Source: Mesorhizobium_K sp040049215 (GTDB lineage: Bacteria > Pseudomonadota > Alphaproteobacteria > Rhizobiales > Rhizobiaceae). From it: DNA of 64,000 bases. The notes under the pieces are model-generated. The model was not told the origin of the DNA, did no database searches, and was given only the letters and a program-made list of their open reading frames with translations. Shown in pieces: positions 56,839 to 64,000 of this stretch. The position numbers and the translations under genes are program-made. Position 1 is the first letter of the stretch. Each line of letters opens with the position of its first letter. Location of the stretch: the NCBI RefSeq assembly GCF_040049215.1, contig NZ_JBDZDN010000006.1, positions 121,545-185,544 on the forward strand, given 5' to 3'.

Positions 56839-56944
56839 GCCGCCGATGTGGAACCAAATGTGGGCAGCATCAAGCACCCATGCCGCCGCACACCGAAATT
56901 CCGTCGGTTGCGCTCGATGATTGCGGGACGCGGAGGACCCGCGC

Positions 56945-58186
56945 CTACGCTGCCGCCGCCACCGCGGTATGTGCCTTTGGAAACGGCTTGAAGGTCATCG
57001 CGATCAGGAAGGCGCCGAGCCCGATGCCCCACGATCCGACATAGAGCCAGCTGTATGTGTCGAAACGGTCGTAGATCAGCCCTCCGACGAGCGGGCCGGC
57101 CGCCATGCCGAGGCTTCCAGCCATCGCTGTGCCGCCGATCACGGTCCCCATCATCTTTAGCGGGAAATTCTCGCGCGCGATCACCGCGTAGAGCGGCATG
57201 ACGCCCGCATAGATGAAGCCGGTGAGCATCGCCACCGCATAGAATCCGCTGAGCTGCGTCACGAAGAAGAAGCCGAGCACCGCGAAGGCCTGCAGGAAAA
57301 GCCCGCTCACCAGCACATGCTTGGCGCCGAAGCGGTCGCCGAGCAGGCCGAAGGCGATGCGCCCGCCCATGCCGGCCAGCCCCTCGACGCTGTAGATCGA
57401 GACCGCCGCGATCAGCGGGATGCCGCAGGTCACGGCGTAGCTCACCGTGTGGAAGATCGGGCCCGAATGCGTCGCGCAGCAGAAGAAGTTGGTCAGCAGC
57501 AAGATGACGAACTGCGGCGACTTTATCGCCCGTTCGACCGATATTTCCGTTTGCGGCTCCGCATTCGCGGATGCTTCCGCATTTGCTGACTGAAGGGCGG
57601 GTGGACTGCGCACCAGGAAAGCAGCCGGGATCATGATGACAGCCGCGATCGCCGCGATGATCAGCATGGTCGTCCGCCAGTCGTATTCCGAAACCAGCCA
57701 CGCGGCGAGCGGCGCCATGGTCATCGGCGCCATGCCCATGCCGGCTGAAACCAGCGACACGGCAAGGCTGCGGCGCGTCTCGAACCAGCCGGTCACGCAA
57801 GCCATCATCGGCGCGAAGATCGCGGCGGTCGCGGCGCCGACGACGACGCCGAAGACGAGTTGGAACTCGAGCAGCGACGTGGCCCGGCTCGCCAGAGCCA
57901 TGCTTGCCGCCAGCAGCGCAGATCCGGCTAGGACCACCACGCGCGGGCCGTAGCGGTCGGACAAGGCGCCCCAGGCGATGCTCCCGAAGGCCAGCGCGAG
58001 GAAGCCGATGGTCATGGCGCTGGAGACGCCGGTCGTGGACCAGCCGGTATCCTCGGCGATGGGCCTCAAGAGCACAGGCAGCGAGAACATCGCGCCGATC
58101 GCGACGCAGCCAAGCAGGCCGCCGGCGGCGACGATCACCCAGCGATAAGGACTCTCGTAGGTTTTCCCCGCGGCTGCCTGCGACAT
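56945..58186 (-). CDS. Major facilitator superfamily transporter
   Basis: A 413-residue protein with 12 predicted membrane helices. The loop 2-3 motif is WGALSDRYGPR and the mirrored one in the second half is GLLGDRFGAK. The first helix reads RWVIVAAGGLLGCVAIGAMFSLPVLLRPI. The pattern is like the oxalate/formate antiporter type group (monocarboxylate and others). The ATG at 58186 follows GGGAG. The substrate is uncertain. Confidence 0.87.
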   Translation of the reverse strand: MSQAAAGKTYESPYRWVIVAAGGLLGCVAIGAMFSLPVLLRPIAEDTGWSTTGVSSAMTIGFLALAFGSIAWGALSDRYGPRVVVLAGSALLAASMALASRATSLLEFQLVFGVVVGAATAAIFAPMMACVTGWFETRRSLAVSLVSAGMGMAPMTMAPLAAWLVSEYDWRTTMLIIAAIAAVIMIPAAFLVRSPPALQSANAEASANAEPQTEISVERAIKSPQFVILLLTNFFCCATHSGPIFHTVSYAVTCGIPLIAAVSIYSVEGLAGMGGRIAFGLLGDRFGAKHVLVSGLFLQAFAVLGFFFVTQLSGFYAVAMLTGFIYAGVMPLYAVIARENFPLKMMGTVIGGTAMAGSLGMAAGPLVGGLIYDRFDTYSWLYVGSWGIGLGAFLIAMTFKPFPKAHTAVAAAA

Positions 58187-58485
58187 GACGATCTCCCTGA
58201 CTGCTCGGCGAGCCCGCCCCTGCGGCGGCCCCGCGACTGGAAGACGAACGCGCCTTCCGCAAACCGACAGCATGAAGAATTATTTCCCGGGGTCCATCGC
58301 GGTTGCTGCCAGGATACTGACATGAGATGTGGTTGGTTCAATCCCTGGCCGCGATGGGGCCTGGCAACAGCGGCGGTCGCGCGCGCATGGTTGCCCCCCT
58401 TGCGGCCCTGCCGCCTCGCTCGCGCTGCTTCGTGTACCCGCGAGGTTCCGCCGAGCGAGGCAGGTTCTGCGAGCCCACGAATGCT

Positions 58486-58968
58486 TCACGGATCCATCGT
58501 GATGACCTCGCCCGCCTGCGTGACCGTGCAGTGGCTGGCGCGGCCAAGCGTGCTCATGGTCAGCACCCAGTTCTTGCCCGACCTCTTCGCGTGTTTCACC
58601 ACGCTCGAGCCGGTCTCTTCCTCCTGCAGCGCGTCGGCGCTGTTCATGCAGGCGTCCATCGCGGCCCTGGATGGCTCGGTCGGAGCATCGCCGTCGCTTT
58701 CCTCGGCGGCCTTCATGCCGCAGTCGATCGGCGAAAGCATGTCGATGGTCTGATAGCGGCCTTGCGACACGTGCACCCTGACGCATACGCCGGTCTTCTC
58801 GTTCCACCAGTCGTTGTTCTTGACGGCGACATAGCCGCGCGCCTGCATCTGGTTCTCGGCGCCGGGCGCCCGCGCGCCGAGCAGGTCGAGTATGTCGCCG
58901 GGCGGGTCGGCCAGCGCCGGCAGGGCAGACGCGACAAGAAACGCCGTTAGCATCGACTTCCGCATCAT
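58486..58968 (-). CDS. Small exported protein of unknown function
   Basis: 160 residues with a signal peptide (MRKSMLTAFLVASALPALA-DPP). Four cysteines are present after it (VCVRVHVS, DCGMKA, MDACMNSA and HCTVTQ), enough for two disulfides. AEDENQ-type periplasmic composition fits a soluble secreted or periplasmic protein. GGAGAGA lies before ATG 58968. The 212 bp downstream (58274-58485) show no gene. I do not recognise the family. Confidence 0.72.
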   Translation of the reverse strand: MMRKSMLTAFLVASALPALADPPGDILDLLGARAPGAENQMQARGYVAVKNNDWWNEKTGVCVRVHVSQGRYQTIDMLSPIDCGMKAAEESDGDAPTEPSRAAMDACMNSADALQEEETGSSVVKHAKRSGKNWVLTMSTLGRASHCTVTQAGEVITMDP

Positions 58969-59048
58969 TCTCGTCTCTCCGGGAATCGGGTTGCGGCTAC
59001 TTTATCGACGAACGCCCCGCGCATCCACGGGGGCCCAGGGTTTGATCT

Positions 59049-59092
59049 GCGCCATGACGGGCGGGGCCTTGCAACTCCACCCGTCATGGCGC
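59049..59092 (-). terminator. 13-bp inverted repeat after the alpha/beta hydrolase gene
   Basis: GCGCCATGACGGG (59049-59061) and CCCGTCATGGCGC (59080-59092) are perfect inverted copies with an 18-bp loop, 12 bp after the hydrolase stop. No U-tract follows, so it may be a processing or stability hairpin rather than a strict intrinsic terminator. Confidence 0.6.
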
Positions 59093-59104
59093 GCGGTTTC
59101 GGTT

Positions 59105-59890
59105 TTAGTTCACGGCGCGTCCGGCAATCTGCGCGGCCTGGTCGATCACGTCGGCCACCACCTTCGGCTGCGTCATGAAGACCGCGTGACTGGCCCGCAC
59201 GTCCGTTACCGCCGCTCCGATGCGCTCCGCCATCTTGCGCAGCATCCGGCCGTCGAACGCCTTGTCCTCGGTGGCGATCACCGCCCAGCTGGGCTTGGTG
59301 CGCCATGCGGCGTTTTCCAGCTTCGTGGCGAAGGCAGACATGTTGATCGGCACCTGCGAGTCGCGCAGGAATGCGGCATCCGCGTCGCTGGCGTCGGCGG
59401 CGAAGCCGATCTTGAACTTCTCCAGGTCGATGAACCCGTAGCCGTCGGCCTGCGTCTCGATGACGAATTCCGGCGGACCCGAAAAGCCTTCGTACTGCTG
59501 TGCAGTCGTCTCGCCGGCGTCGGGGGATAGGGCCGAGACGTAGACCAGTCCCGCGACCTTGGGATCGGTGCCGGCTTCCGTTATGACGGAGCCGCCCCAG
59601 GAATGGCCGACGAGGATGGCCGGGCCATCCTGGCGGGCGAGCACGCGCCGCGTCGCGGCGACGTCGTCGGCAAGCGAGGTCAGCGGGTTCTGCACGATGC
59701 TGACGCGGTAACCACGCGCGGTGAGTTCGTCATAGACTCCGCGCCAGCCCGAGCCATCGGCGAAGGCGCCGTGGACGAGCACCACGTTCCTCACGGGCTG
59801 CGATGCGACGTCGGCCTGCTGCGCCTGCGCGGCGCCGGCGATGGTAGCCGCCGCGGCCGCGACGACGACGTTGCGAATCTTGGTGGTCAT
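59105..59890 (-). CDS. Exported alpha/beta hydrolase
   Basis: 261 residues. A signal peptide (MTTKIRNVVVAAAAATIAGA, cut near AQA-QQA) sends it to the periplasm. The hydrolase core has the oxyanion region VLVHGAFADGSGW and nucleophile Ser in GHSWGGS, with a late His in SHAVFMTQP. GGAG lies before ATG 59890. It is divergent from an OhrR-like MarR gene with shared operators. Similar proteins are salicylate-esterase-like or unknown; a role in detoxification or stress is an inference from the regulator. Confidence 0.87.
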   Translation of the reverse strand: MTTKIRNVVVAAAAATIAGAAQAQQADVASQPVRNVVLVHGAFADGSGWRGVYDELTARGYRVSIVQNPLTSLADDVAATRRVLARQDGPAILVGHSWGGSVITEAGTDPKVAGLVYVSALSPDAGETTAQQYEGFSGPPEFVIETQADGYGFIDLEKFKIGFAADASDADAAFLRDSQVPINMSAFATKLENAAWRTKPSWAVIATEDKAFDGRMLRKMAERIGAAVTDVRASHAVFMTQPKVVADVIDQAAQIAGRAVN

Positions 59891-59913
59891 TGGGAAGACT
59901 CCTCTAAATGCAG

Positions 59914-59988
59914 CGATAATTGTTATCGCGATATGCATCGTCTAGAGCGACTCGGTTTGTTTGTCCAGCATAATTATTATCGCGATAT
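59914..59988. promoter_or_regulatory. Two operator-like palindromes between hydrolase and MarR genes
   Basis: Site 1 is CGATAA-TTG-TTATCG (59914-59928); site 2 is ATAAT-T-ATTAT (59970-59980). Both run into TTATCGCGATAT (59923-59934 and 59977-59988), repeated 54 bp apart. Site 2 overlaps a possible promoter TTGTCC (59961-59966), 17 bp, GATATT (59984-59989) for the MarR gene. One operator per divergent gene is the usual MarR layout. Confidence 0.65.
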
Positions 59989-60035
59989 TTATTTTTGCGA
60001 GTTGGCCGGCTATATTGAGCCGGAAGGAGCCTGCC

Positions 60036-60542
60036 ATGACCGAAGGATCCAAGGGCCAGAAAACCTCAAATCCCGTGCCGCAAAACCCCGTGCCGCTCGA
60101 CGATCAACTCTGCTACGCCATCTATTCGGCGGGCATGGCCGTCCAGCGCGTTTACAAGCCGCTGCTCGACGGGCTGGGGCTGACCTACCCGCAATATCTC
60201 GTGCTCAACATATTGTGGCGCGAGGACGGGCAGACCGTTGGCGGCATCGCCGACCGGCTTGCGCTGGAATCGAGCACGCTCACCCCGCTGCTCAAGCGGC
60301 TGGAGGCGGCCGGGCTGGTGCGCCGGACCCGCAACCCGGACAATGAGCGGCAGGTCGTCGTTGCGCTGACCGACGAAGGCCGCGCGATCAGGTCGCGGGC
60401 CGGGTGCCTCGGTGATTCATTGCTTGCCGCGTCCGGCCAGTCCCCCAGTGACCTCGGCAAGCTGAACCGCGAGGTCAGGCAGTTGCGTGACGCGATCTAC
60501 AGCCATATCGGCGGCTGGAGCCTCGCTGACCCCAAGGCTTGA
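60036..60542 (+). CDS. OhrR-like MarR family redox-sensing repressor
   Basis: 168 residues. The N-terminal LDDQLCYAIYSAGMAVQRVY places Cys26 where OhrR has its peroxide-sensing Cys. The winged helix part has LTYPQYLVLNILWREDG, VGGIADRLALESSTLTPLLKRLEAAGLV and RNPDNERQVVVALTDEG. ATG 60036 follows AAGGAG. OhrR represses organic hydroperoxide resistance genes; here the divergent target is an exported hydrolase rather than Ohr, so the inducer could differ. Confidence 0.9.
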   Translation: MTEGSKGQKTSNPVPQNPVPLDDQLCYAIYSAGMAVQRVYKPLLDGLGLTYPQYLVLNILWREDGQTVGGIADRLALESSTLTPLLKRLEAAGLVRRTRNPDNERQVVVALTDEGRAIRSRAGCLGDSLLAASGQSPSDLGKLNREVRQLRDAIYSHIGGWSLADPKA

Positions 60543-60579
60543 CGCGCCGGCTCTGCCGACGACGCGCGATACGTCGCGC

Positions 60580-60604
60580 GGAACTCCTGACCGTTCCAGC
60601 GGTT
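60580..60604 (+). promoter_or_regulatory. Candidate EcfG/RpoE2-type promoter of the DUF421 gene
   Basis: GGAAC (60580-60584), 17 bp, then GTT (60602-60604), which fits the GGAAC-N18/19-TT consensus of alphaproteobacterial general stress sigma factors. The 5' UTR would be about 100 bases. Confidence 0.5.
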
Positions 60605-60711
60605 ATCCGCTTTATCGAGTGGGCAGGAAGCACGCGTCGCGAGACATGTGCGCGGCTGAAGGCGCGATACGGCGCAATGCACGGTCGGCGCATACAATCT
60701 GAGGGTATCCG

Positions 60712-61416
60712 ATGGAAGAGCCGGTCGTCGCGTTCGATTTCGGCCGCATGCTGCTCGGCGACGAGCCGCCGCTGTTCCTGTTCGAGATCGCATTCCGCAC
60801 GGTCGTCATCTACGTCTACACCCTGGCGCTGATCCGCTGGATCGGCAGCCGCTCGGTCGGTCAGCTGTCGCTGGTGGAGTTCCTGCTGGTGATCGCGCTG
60901 GGCTCGGCGGTCGGCGACGCGATGTTCTATCCCGACGTTCCGCTCGTCCACTGCCTCGTCGTCATCACGGTGGTGATCCTCATCGACAAGGCGCTGAGCT
61001 TCCTGCTCGCCAGGAGCCACCGCCTGGAGGATGTGATCGAGGGCAAGACGGTCGAGCTCATCCGCGACGGCGTCATCCGGCACGAAGTGCTGCGCCAGGC
61101 GAATTTCGGCCAGGACGAGCTGTTCGAGCAATTGCGCATGAAGGATATCGAGCATGTCGGGCAGGTGCGCGCGGCCTATCTCGAGACCAACGGCAACCTC
61201 TCGGTCTTCAAGGCGTCAAATGCACCGAACCGGCCCGGCCTGTCCGTCGAGCCGCCATGGGACGTGAACCCGCCGAGGAAGCTCAAGGCTGGCGATAGCC
61301 ATGCCTTGACCGTGGCCTGCGCCCAATGCGGGACGGTGCTCGGATCCCGGCCAGGCGCCGTGCTGCCCGCCTGCCCGCGCTGCGCCTCGACCACCTGGCA
61401 CGAAGCTGTGGCCTAG
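60712..61416 (+). CDS. DUF421 membrane protein with C-terminal zinc ribbon
   Basis: 234 residues. Three membrane helices (about 24-45, 52-70 and 80-99) precede the DUF421 beta domain (LEDVIEGKTVELIRDGVIRH, LRQANFGQDELFEQLRMKDI, VRAAYLETNGNLSVFK). After it come four cysteines (C203, C206, C221, C224; CAQC and CPRC) that look like a zinc ribbon, an addition not seen in most members. GAGGG precedes the ATG. YetF/YrbG-like proteins of this type are stress-linked but unassigned. Confidence 0.87.
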   Translation: MEEPVVAFDFGRMLLGDEPPLFLFEIAFRTVVIYVYTLALIRWIGSRSVGQLSLVEFLLVIALGSAVGDAMFYPDVPLVHCLVVITVVILIDKALSFLLARSHRLEDVIEGKTVELIRDGVIRHEVLRQANFGQDELFEQLRMKDIEHVGQVRAAYLETNGNLSVFKASNAPNRPGLSVEPPWDVNPPRKLKAGDSHALTVACAQCGTVLGSRPGAVLPACPRCASTTWHEAVA

Positions 61417-61439
61417 CCGGGCAATTGGAGGCGAGACGG

Positions 61440-61634
61440 CTAGCGGCGCGGCGGCTGCCGGCCGTCCGAATGGCGCGTCTTCTCGTCGTGGTCGCCGCTT
61501 GGCTCGGTGTTGCCGACGCCGCCCTTGGGTAGCCTGTTCTCCGCCGCATCCTGCGAGACCTCGTCGGAGGCGTCGGTATGGCGCTTTTCGCGCAATGCGC
61601 GCGCGCCGGTCTCGCGCCTGTTGGTGCCGCTCAT
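61440..61634 (-). CDS. Small hydrophilic hypothetical protein
   Basis: 64 residues, highly charged (MSGTNRRETGARALREKRHT at the start, GRQPPRR at the end), with no Cys, Trp or hydrophobic segment. AGGGAG is seven bases before the ATG, which supports translation. It follows the DUF892 gene on the same strand after a strong hairpin and may be co-transcribed. Disordered stress-type proteins look like this, but I do not recognise a family. Confidence 0.55.
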   Translation of the reverse strand: MSGTNRRETGARALREKRHTDASDEVSQDAAENRLPKGGVGNTEPSGDHDEKTRHSDGRQPPRR

Positions 61635-61660
61635 GATCCAGCTCCCTAATCGTTTGTTTC

Positions 61661-61690
61661 GCCCGTGCCGCCGGCTCCGGCGGCACGGGC
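61661..61690 (-). promoter_or_regulatory. Very stable hairpin between DUF892 and small gene
   Basis: GCCCGTGCCGCCGG (61661-61674) and CCGGCGGCACGGGC (61677-61690) pair over 14 bp with a two-base centre. It sits 23 bp after the DUF892 stop. The minus strand continues GAAACAAACG, without a U-tract, so it may partially terminate or protect the DUF892 mRNA. Confidence 0.7.
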
Positions 61691-61712
61691 GGTAGTGTCG
61701 CCTCCCGGGAGG

Positions 61713-62225
61713 TCAGGCCGCGGCCAGCATCGCCCGCTCGTTGACGCCGCCTTGGCCAAGCGAGGACAGCGCCTCGTCGGTCTTCTCTTCCTCGGCCAGC
61801 GTCGCCTTCAGGAGGCTCACCGCCTTGGCCATCCCGAGCTGTTCGGCCCAGGCGCACAGCGTGCCGTAGCGCGCGATCTCGTAGTGCTCGACGGCTTGCG
61901 CGGCAGCCACAAGTCCGGCGTCGATCGCGGAGGTGCCCATGTACTCCTCGATGATCTCGCTGCCTTCCTCGAGGATGCCGTCGATGGCCGGGCAGGTCTT
62001 GCCGCGCGCCGGCTTGCCGAGCAGTTCGAAGACCTTCTCCAGCCTGTCGATCTGGCCTTCGGTCTCGCCGAGATGCTTGTCGAACGCGGCAGAGACCTCA
62101 TCCGATCCGGCAGCCCTGGCCATTTTCGGCAGCGCCTTGGCGATCTTCTTTTCGGCGTAGTAGATGTCCTTCAGCCCGTCGAGGAACAGGTCCTCGAGGT
62201 TCTTGTCCTTCTTGGTCGATGGCAT
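61713..62225 (-). CDS. DUF892 (YciE/YciF-like) ferritin-like protein
   Basis: A 170-residue four-helix bundle protein of the ferritin-like DUF892 family. It opens LEDLFLDGLKDIYYAEKKIAKALPKM and shows acidic/His residues for metal sites: HLGETEGQIDRLEKVFELLG, then VEHYEIARYGTLCAWAEQLG and EEEKTDEALSSL. ATG 62225 follows GGAGAGA; a second ATG at 62240 is less likely. A general stress promoter motif lies upstream. Members accumulate in stationary phase and osmotic stress. Confidence 0.9.
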   Translation of the reverse strand: MPSTKKDKNLEDLFLDGLKDIYYAEKKIAKALPKMARAAGSDEVSAAFDKHLGETEGQIDRLEKVFELLGKPARGKTCPAIDGILEEGSEIIEEYMGTSAIDAGLVAAAQAVEHYEIARYGTLCAWAEQLGMAKAVSLLKATLAEEEKTDEALSSLGQGGVNERAMLAAA

Positions 62226-62266
62226 GTTTCTCTCCGTCATGTGATCAGCATCCGCCCACGCCTGAG

Positions 62267-62292
62267 AACTCGGCGTCGCGACGAAAGGTTCC
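62267..62292 (-). promoter_or_regulatory. Candidate EcfG/RpoE2-type promoter of the DUF892 gene
   Basis: On the minus strand GGAAC (62292-62288), 18 bp, then GTT (62269-62267). This fits GGAAC-N18/19-TT and would start transcription about 30 bases before the ATG. Confidence 0.6.
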
Positions 62293-62372
62293 GGGCAACG
62301 GCCAAAGCTCCGTTCAACCGCCCGCGGCGTCATGCTATGGCGGGCGCAGGCGCCATCCTGGAGAGGCAGCAC

Positions 62373-62636
62373 ATGGACAGACTGGGTGAAATCCTCGATC
62401 CCGTCCGCAAGCGGGTCATCGACATCAAGGACGCGCTCGCCCACGCGCGCTACCGCTATGATGGGATCGACCTGATCCTGGAGACTGTCGCGGACTCTAG
62501 GGCGCGCGGGGCGTCGCAGGACATCTTCACCCTCGCCGCCGAGAAGATGAATGCGGTCGACACCCTGCTCGACGACCTCTACCGCGAATTGTCGGATCTC
62601 GACCGTAAGCTTGAGGGGCTAGGCCGCGCCGGGTAG
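62373..62636 (+). CDS. Small hypothetical helical protein
   Basis: 87 residues. Mostly helical with heptad-like spacing (LGEILDPVRKRVIDIKDALA, VDTLLDDLYRELSDLDRKLE). GAGAGG lies eight bases before the ATG. It is divergent from DUF892 with 147 bp between. I do not recognise a family; a coiled-coil or partner-binding role is possible. Confidence 0.6.
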   Translation: MDRLGEILDPVRKRVIDIKDALAHARYRYDGIDLILETVADSRARGASQDIFTLAAEKMNAVDTLLDDLYRELSDLDRKLEGLGRAG

Positions 62637-62693
62637 CGCCAGGCCTCGAACCCCGCCGCCATCCGTTTCACCCGAATTGGATCCCCGCTCGGG

Positions 62694-63143
62694 TCACACC
62701 GAGCAGGCAGGGATGTAGCGTGCCGCGTATTCGTAAGGCATGACTTTCATGCGCTGCCGAAGGCCACCATTCGCCGAAATCCAGTTCCGGACCCATCCCG
62801 GGTAAGAGCGGACCATGAAGTTCGAGGCACGAACGTTTCCGTTCTTGCTCGAGCCGTAAGGGAGGTGGAATCCGAAGGACGCTCCTCGCGAGATGCATGA
62901 CTTGGAGACGGACAGATAGAGCGTGCAAGCCGACAGGCATCTACCCGCGAACCGAATCCTGCGGCCGCTCCTCTCGATAGCTCTCCGTTGGACCGCATAC
63001 TCCACGAGCAGTCCGCCGCGGTCGTTTCTTATCGTGACGTCTGTGGACCGGGAGAATGGGCCGGCCGTCGCCGCAGCAACGGAACTGCCGACGAGCAGCG
63101 CTACCCAAACCAGAACGTGCGCAAAACCACGAGCCGATTGCAT
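62694..63143 (-). CDS. Exported protein with Clp-protease-like fold (predicted)
   Basis: 149 residues with a signal peptide (GFAHVLVWVALLVGSSVAAA). The mature part has the pattern GRCLSACTLYLSVSKSCISRGASFGFHLPYG, which looks like the CaSACt-l-l...CI...FGFH phrase of predicted periplasmic Clp-like hydrolases of Rhizobiales, with Ser in LSACT and His in FGFH as the likely pair. GGAGG is eight bases before ATG 63143. It lacks an obvious Asp partner. Activity is not proven. Confidence 0.6.
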   Translation of the reverse strand: MQSARGFAHVLVWVALLVGSSVAAATAGPFSRSTDVTIRNDRGGLLVEYAVQRRAIERSGRRIRFAGRCLSACTLYLSVSKSCISRGASFGFHLPYGSSKNGNVRASNFMVRSYPGWVRNWISANGGLRQRMKVMPYEYAARYIPACSV

Positions 63144-63541
63144 GCCGAAAACCTCCGATGAGGTCATCAGCATCTCAGAGGCGCGTGGATATCGGGCTAA
63201 ATATAACCTTAAGATTGTAGCTATCGGAAACTGGTTGTGTTTTCTGTTGAATAGCAGCGCTTCGGCCGAAGCGACAATGCGGCTGTATAAACATGGAGGA
63301 AAACCTTAGCTTATCTAGCCTCCTACTAAGAATTTATCAAGAAAGCATAAAAGTAATCTTCGATAGGTTCTGAAATTAACCATCAGAATAAACAAATTAT
63401 AAACTATCTTACATTTGAAAATGGATTGGAAATCGTCTCTTTTATTGCCATTGACCAAAACTAGCCGGCGTAATAATTTGGCGGCGTGGTGGTATTGGGA
63501 ATGCGCCCGGCTGTGGAACCGAGCGCAGGGAGTGGTTAAAA
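63144..63541. other. AT-rich region without a supported gene
   Basis: About 400 bp of clearly lower GC than the rest, mainly between 63180 and 63480 (runs like AATTATAAACTATC). I see no coding frame with a good start on either strand. A -35-like TTGACC (63451-63456) followed by AATAAT (63472-63477), spacing 15, may be the promoter of the Gly-Ser-repeat gene downstream. The region could have come in by transfer or be a relic. Confidence 0.6.
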
Positions 63542-64000
63542 ATGAAATCGGATCTGAAGAGCCTGGCGCTCGGCGCCGGAGCTGTGTGTTTGGTTGCGCT
63601 TGCAGCACTGAACGCGAGTTCGGCTGCGGCCAAGACGCGTGCGCAAATGCAGGCTGAGGCGGATCGCGCTTGCGACGAGGTTCTTGAGAAGGGAACTGCG
63701 AGCGCGCTCCGGGAATTTCGAAAGAAGTATCGGAAGTACGATACGGCGTGTTCCACGCTCGCCTATGCTCCCGCCTCCTCCAAGGAGCGAGGAGACGGCG
63801 GCAGTGGGATTATCAATGTTCGAGGAGACGGCGGCGGTTCGGGCAGCGGTTCGGGTTCGGGCAGCGGCTCGGGTTCGGGCAGCGGCTCGGGTTCTGGCAG
63901 CGGCTCGGGTTCGGGCAGTGGCTCTGGTTCGGGCAGCGGTTCGGGTTCGGGCAGCGGCTCGGGTTCGGGCAGTGGTTCGGGTTCGGGCAGCGGTTCGGGT
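63542..64000 (+). CDS. Exported protein with Gly-Ser repeat tail (3' partial)
   Basis: The gene runs off the window end, so it has no stop here. ATG 63542 is followed by a signal peptide (LKSLALGAGAVCLVALAALN, cut near SSAAA-KTR). Residues about 30-80 form a small helical domain with two Cys (DRACDEVLEKG and YDTACSTLAY). From residue 99 it is pure Gly-Ser. The ribosome binding site is AGGGAG at an unusually long spacing. The mature helical part resembles other small rhizobial exported proteins; the function is unknown. Confidence 0.75.
   Translation, partial: MKSDLKSLALGAGAVCLVALAALNASSAAAKTRAQMQAEADRACDEVLEKGTASALREFRKKYRKYDTACSTLAYAPASSKERGDGGSGIINVRGDGGGSGSGSGSGSGSGSGSGSGSGSGSGSGSGSGSGSGSGSGSGSGSGSGSGSGSGSG
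63836..64000 (+). repeat. Gly-Ser coding repeat, 18-bp period
   Basis: The unit GGTTCGGGCAGCGGCTCG codes for three Gly-Ser pairs and repeats with silent third-base changes (TCG/TCT/AGC/AGT, GGT/GGC). It reaches the window end, so its length is unknown. Confidence 0.93.

Noticed and set aside
63514..63541. GGAAC before the Gly-Ser gene as a stress sigma promoter
   Set aside because: The spacing to the next TT is 16, too short, and it would place the start of transcription at or after the ATG.
1..64000. Insertion sequences, phage genes, tRNA or rRNA
   Set aside because: No transposase, integrase, phage structural motif or cloverleaf-like sequence was seen on either strand.

Overview
This window reads as chromosomal DNA of a high-GC alphaproteobacterium of the order Hyphomicrobiales (Rhizobiales), most like Mesorhizobium and its relatives. 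That view rests on a rhizopine-type (Moc) catabolic set, the hut regulator and deiminase, two copies of the palindromic intergenic elements common in rhizobia (18776-18840 and 49424-49466), and strongly GC-biased third codon positions that open long false frames on the opposite strand. I see no tRNA, rRNA, CRISPR array, insertion sequence or phage gene. One 100-base run of N (25143-25242) marks an assembly gap inside a giant repetitive gene.

Region 1 (1-14800) is a catabolic island for a polyol or O-methylated cyclitol-like compound. A MocD-like desaturase-fold oxygenase (cut by the window edge), a MocE Rieske ferredoxin, a PanB-superfamily protein that seems to lack the usual metal ligands, and two Gfo/Idh/MocA dehydrogenases run rightward. 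A mutarotase-like protein faces them. A third Gfo/Idh/MocA enzyme precedes a complete ribose-type ABC importer (binding protein, double ATPase, two permeases). A leftward operon of a short-chain dehydrogenase, a mannitol/fructuronate-type dehydrogenase and an RpiR regulator closes the island. The likely logic is uptake, oxidation, demethylation and RpiR control; the substrate is not readable from sequence.

Region 2 (14800-38130) is a surface-adhesion and signalling island. It holds a CHASE2 adenylate cyclase, a TolC-type outer membrane channel, a LapB-like ABC exporter, an HlyD-type adaptor and a Ca-binding RTX adhesin of at least about 2800 residues (FecR-like, VCBS, seven-blade propeller, LamG-like and triplicated RTX modules). 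It then has an L,D-transpeptidase-like protein with no cysteine, and on the other strand an 1838-residue Cache-HAMP-multi-GAF sensor with nine 29-residue coiled-coil repeats and Gln where the phosphoacceptor His is expected. I consider this the most unusual part of the window.

Region 3 (38130-47500) has a copper pair (PCuAC chaperone, DUF2946), the conserved transglutaminase / circularly permuted ATP-grasp-alpha-E / transglutaminase-DUF2126 operon, and a soluble PAS-HisKA_2 kinase.

Region 4 (47500-59000) is a run of single genes: a Tat-exported Arg/His/Trp-rich protein, an NTF2-like protein, hutC and hutF, an OmdA/YdeI-like protein, a GlxA-type AraC regulator, two methyltransferases, a HAD phosphatase, a TonB-like DUF930 protein with six 19-residue repeats, an MFS transporter and a small exported protein.

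Region 5 (59000-64000) has an exported alpha/beta hydrolase divergent from an OhrR-like MarR regulator with paired operators. It continues with a DUF421 membrane protein and a DUF892 ferritin-like protein, each preceded by a GGAAC-N17/18-GTT motif like that of the alphaproteobacterial general stress sigma factor, then small hypothetical genes, a Clp-fold-like periplasmic protein, an AT-rich gap, and the start of an exported protein that becomes a pure Gly-Ser repeat and runs off the end.
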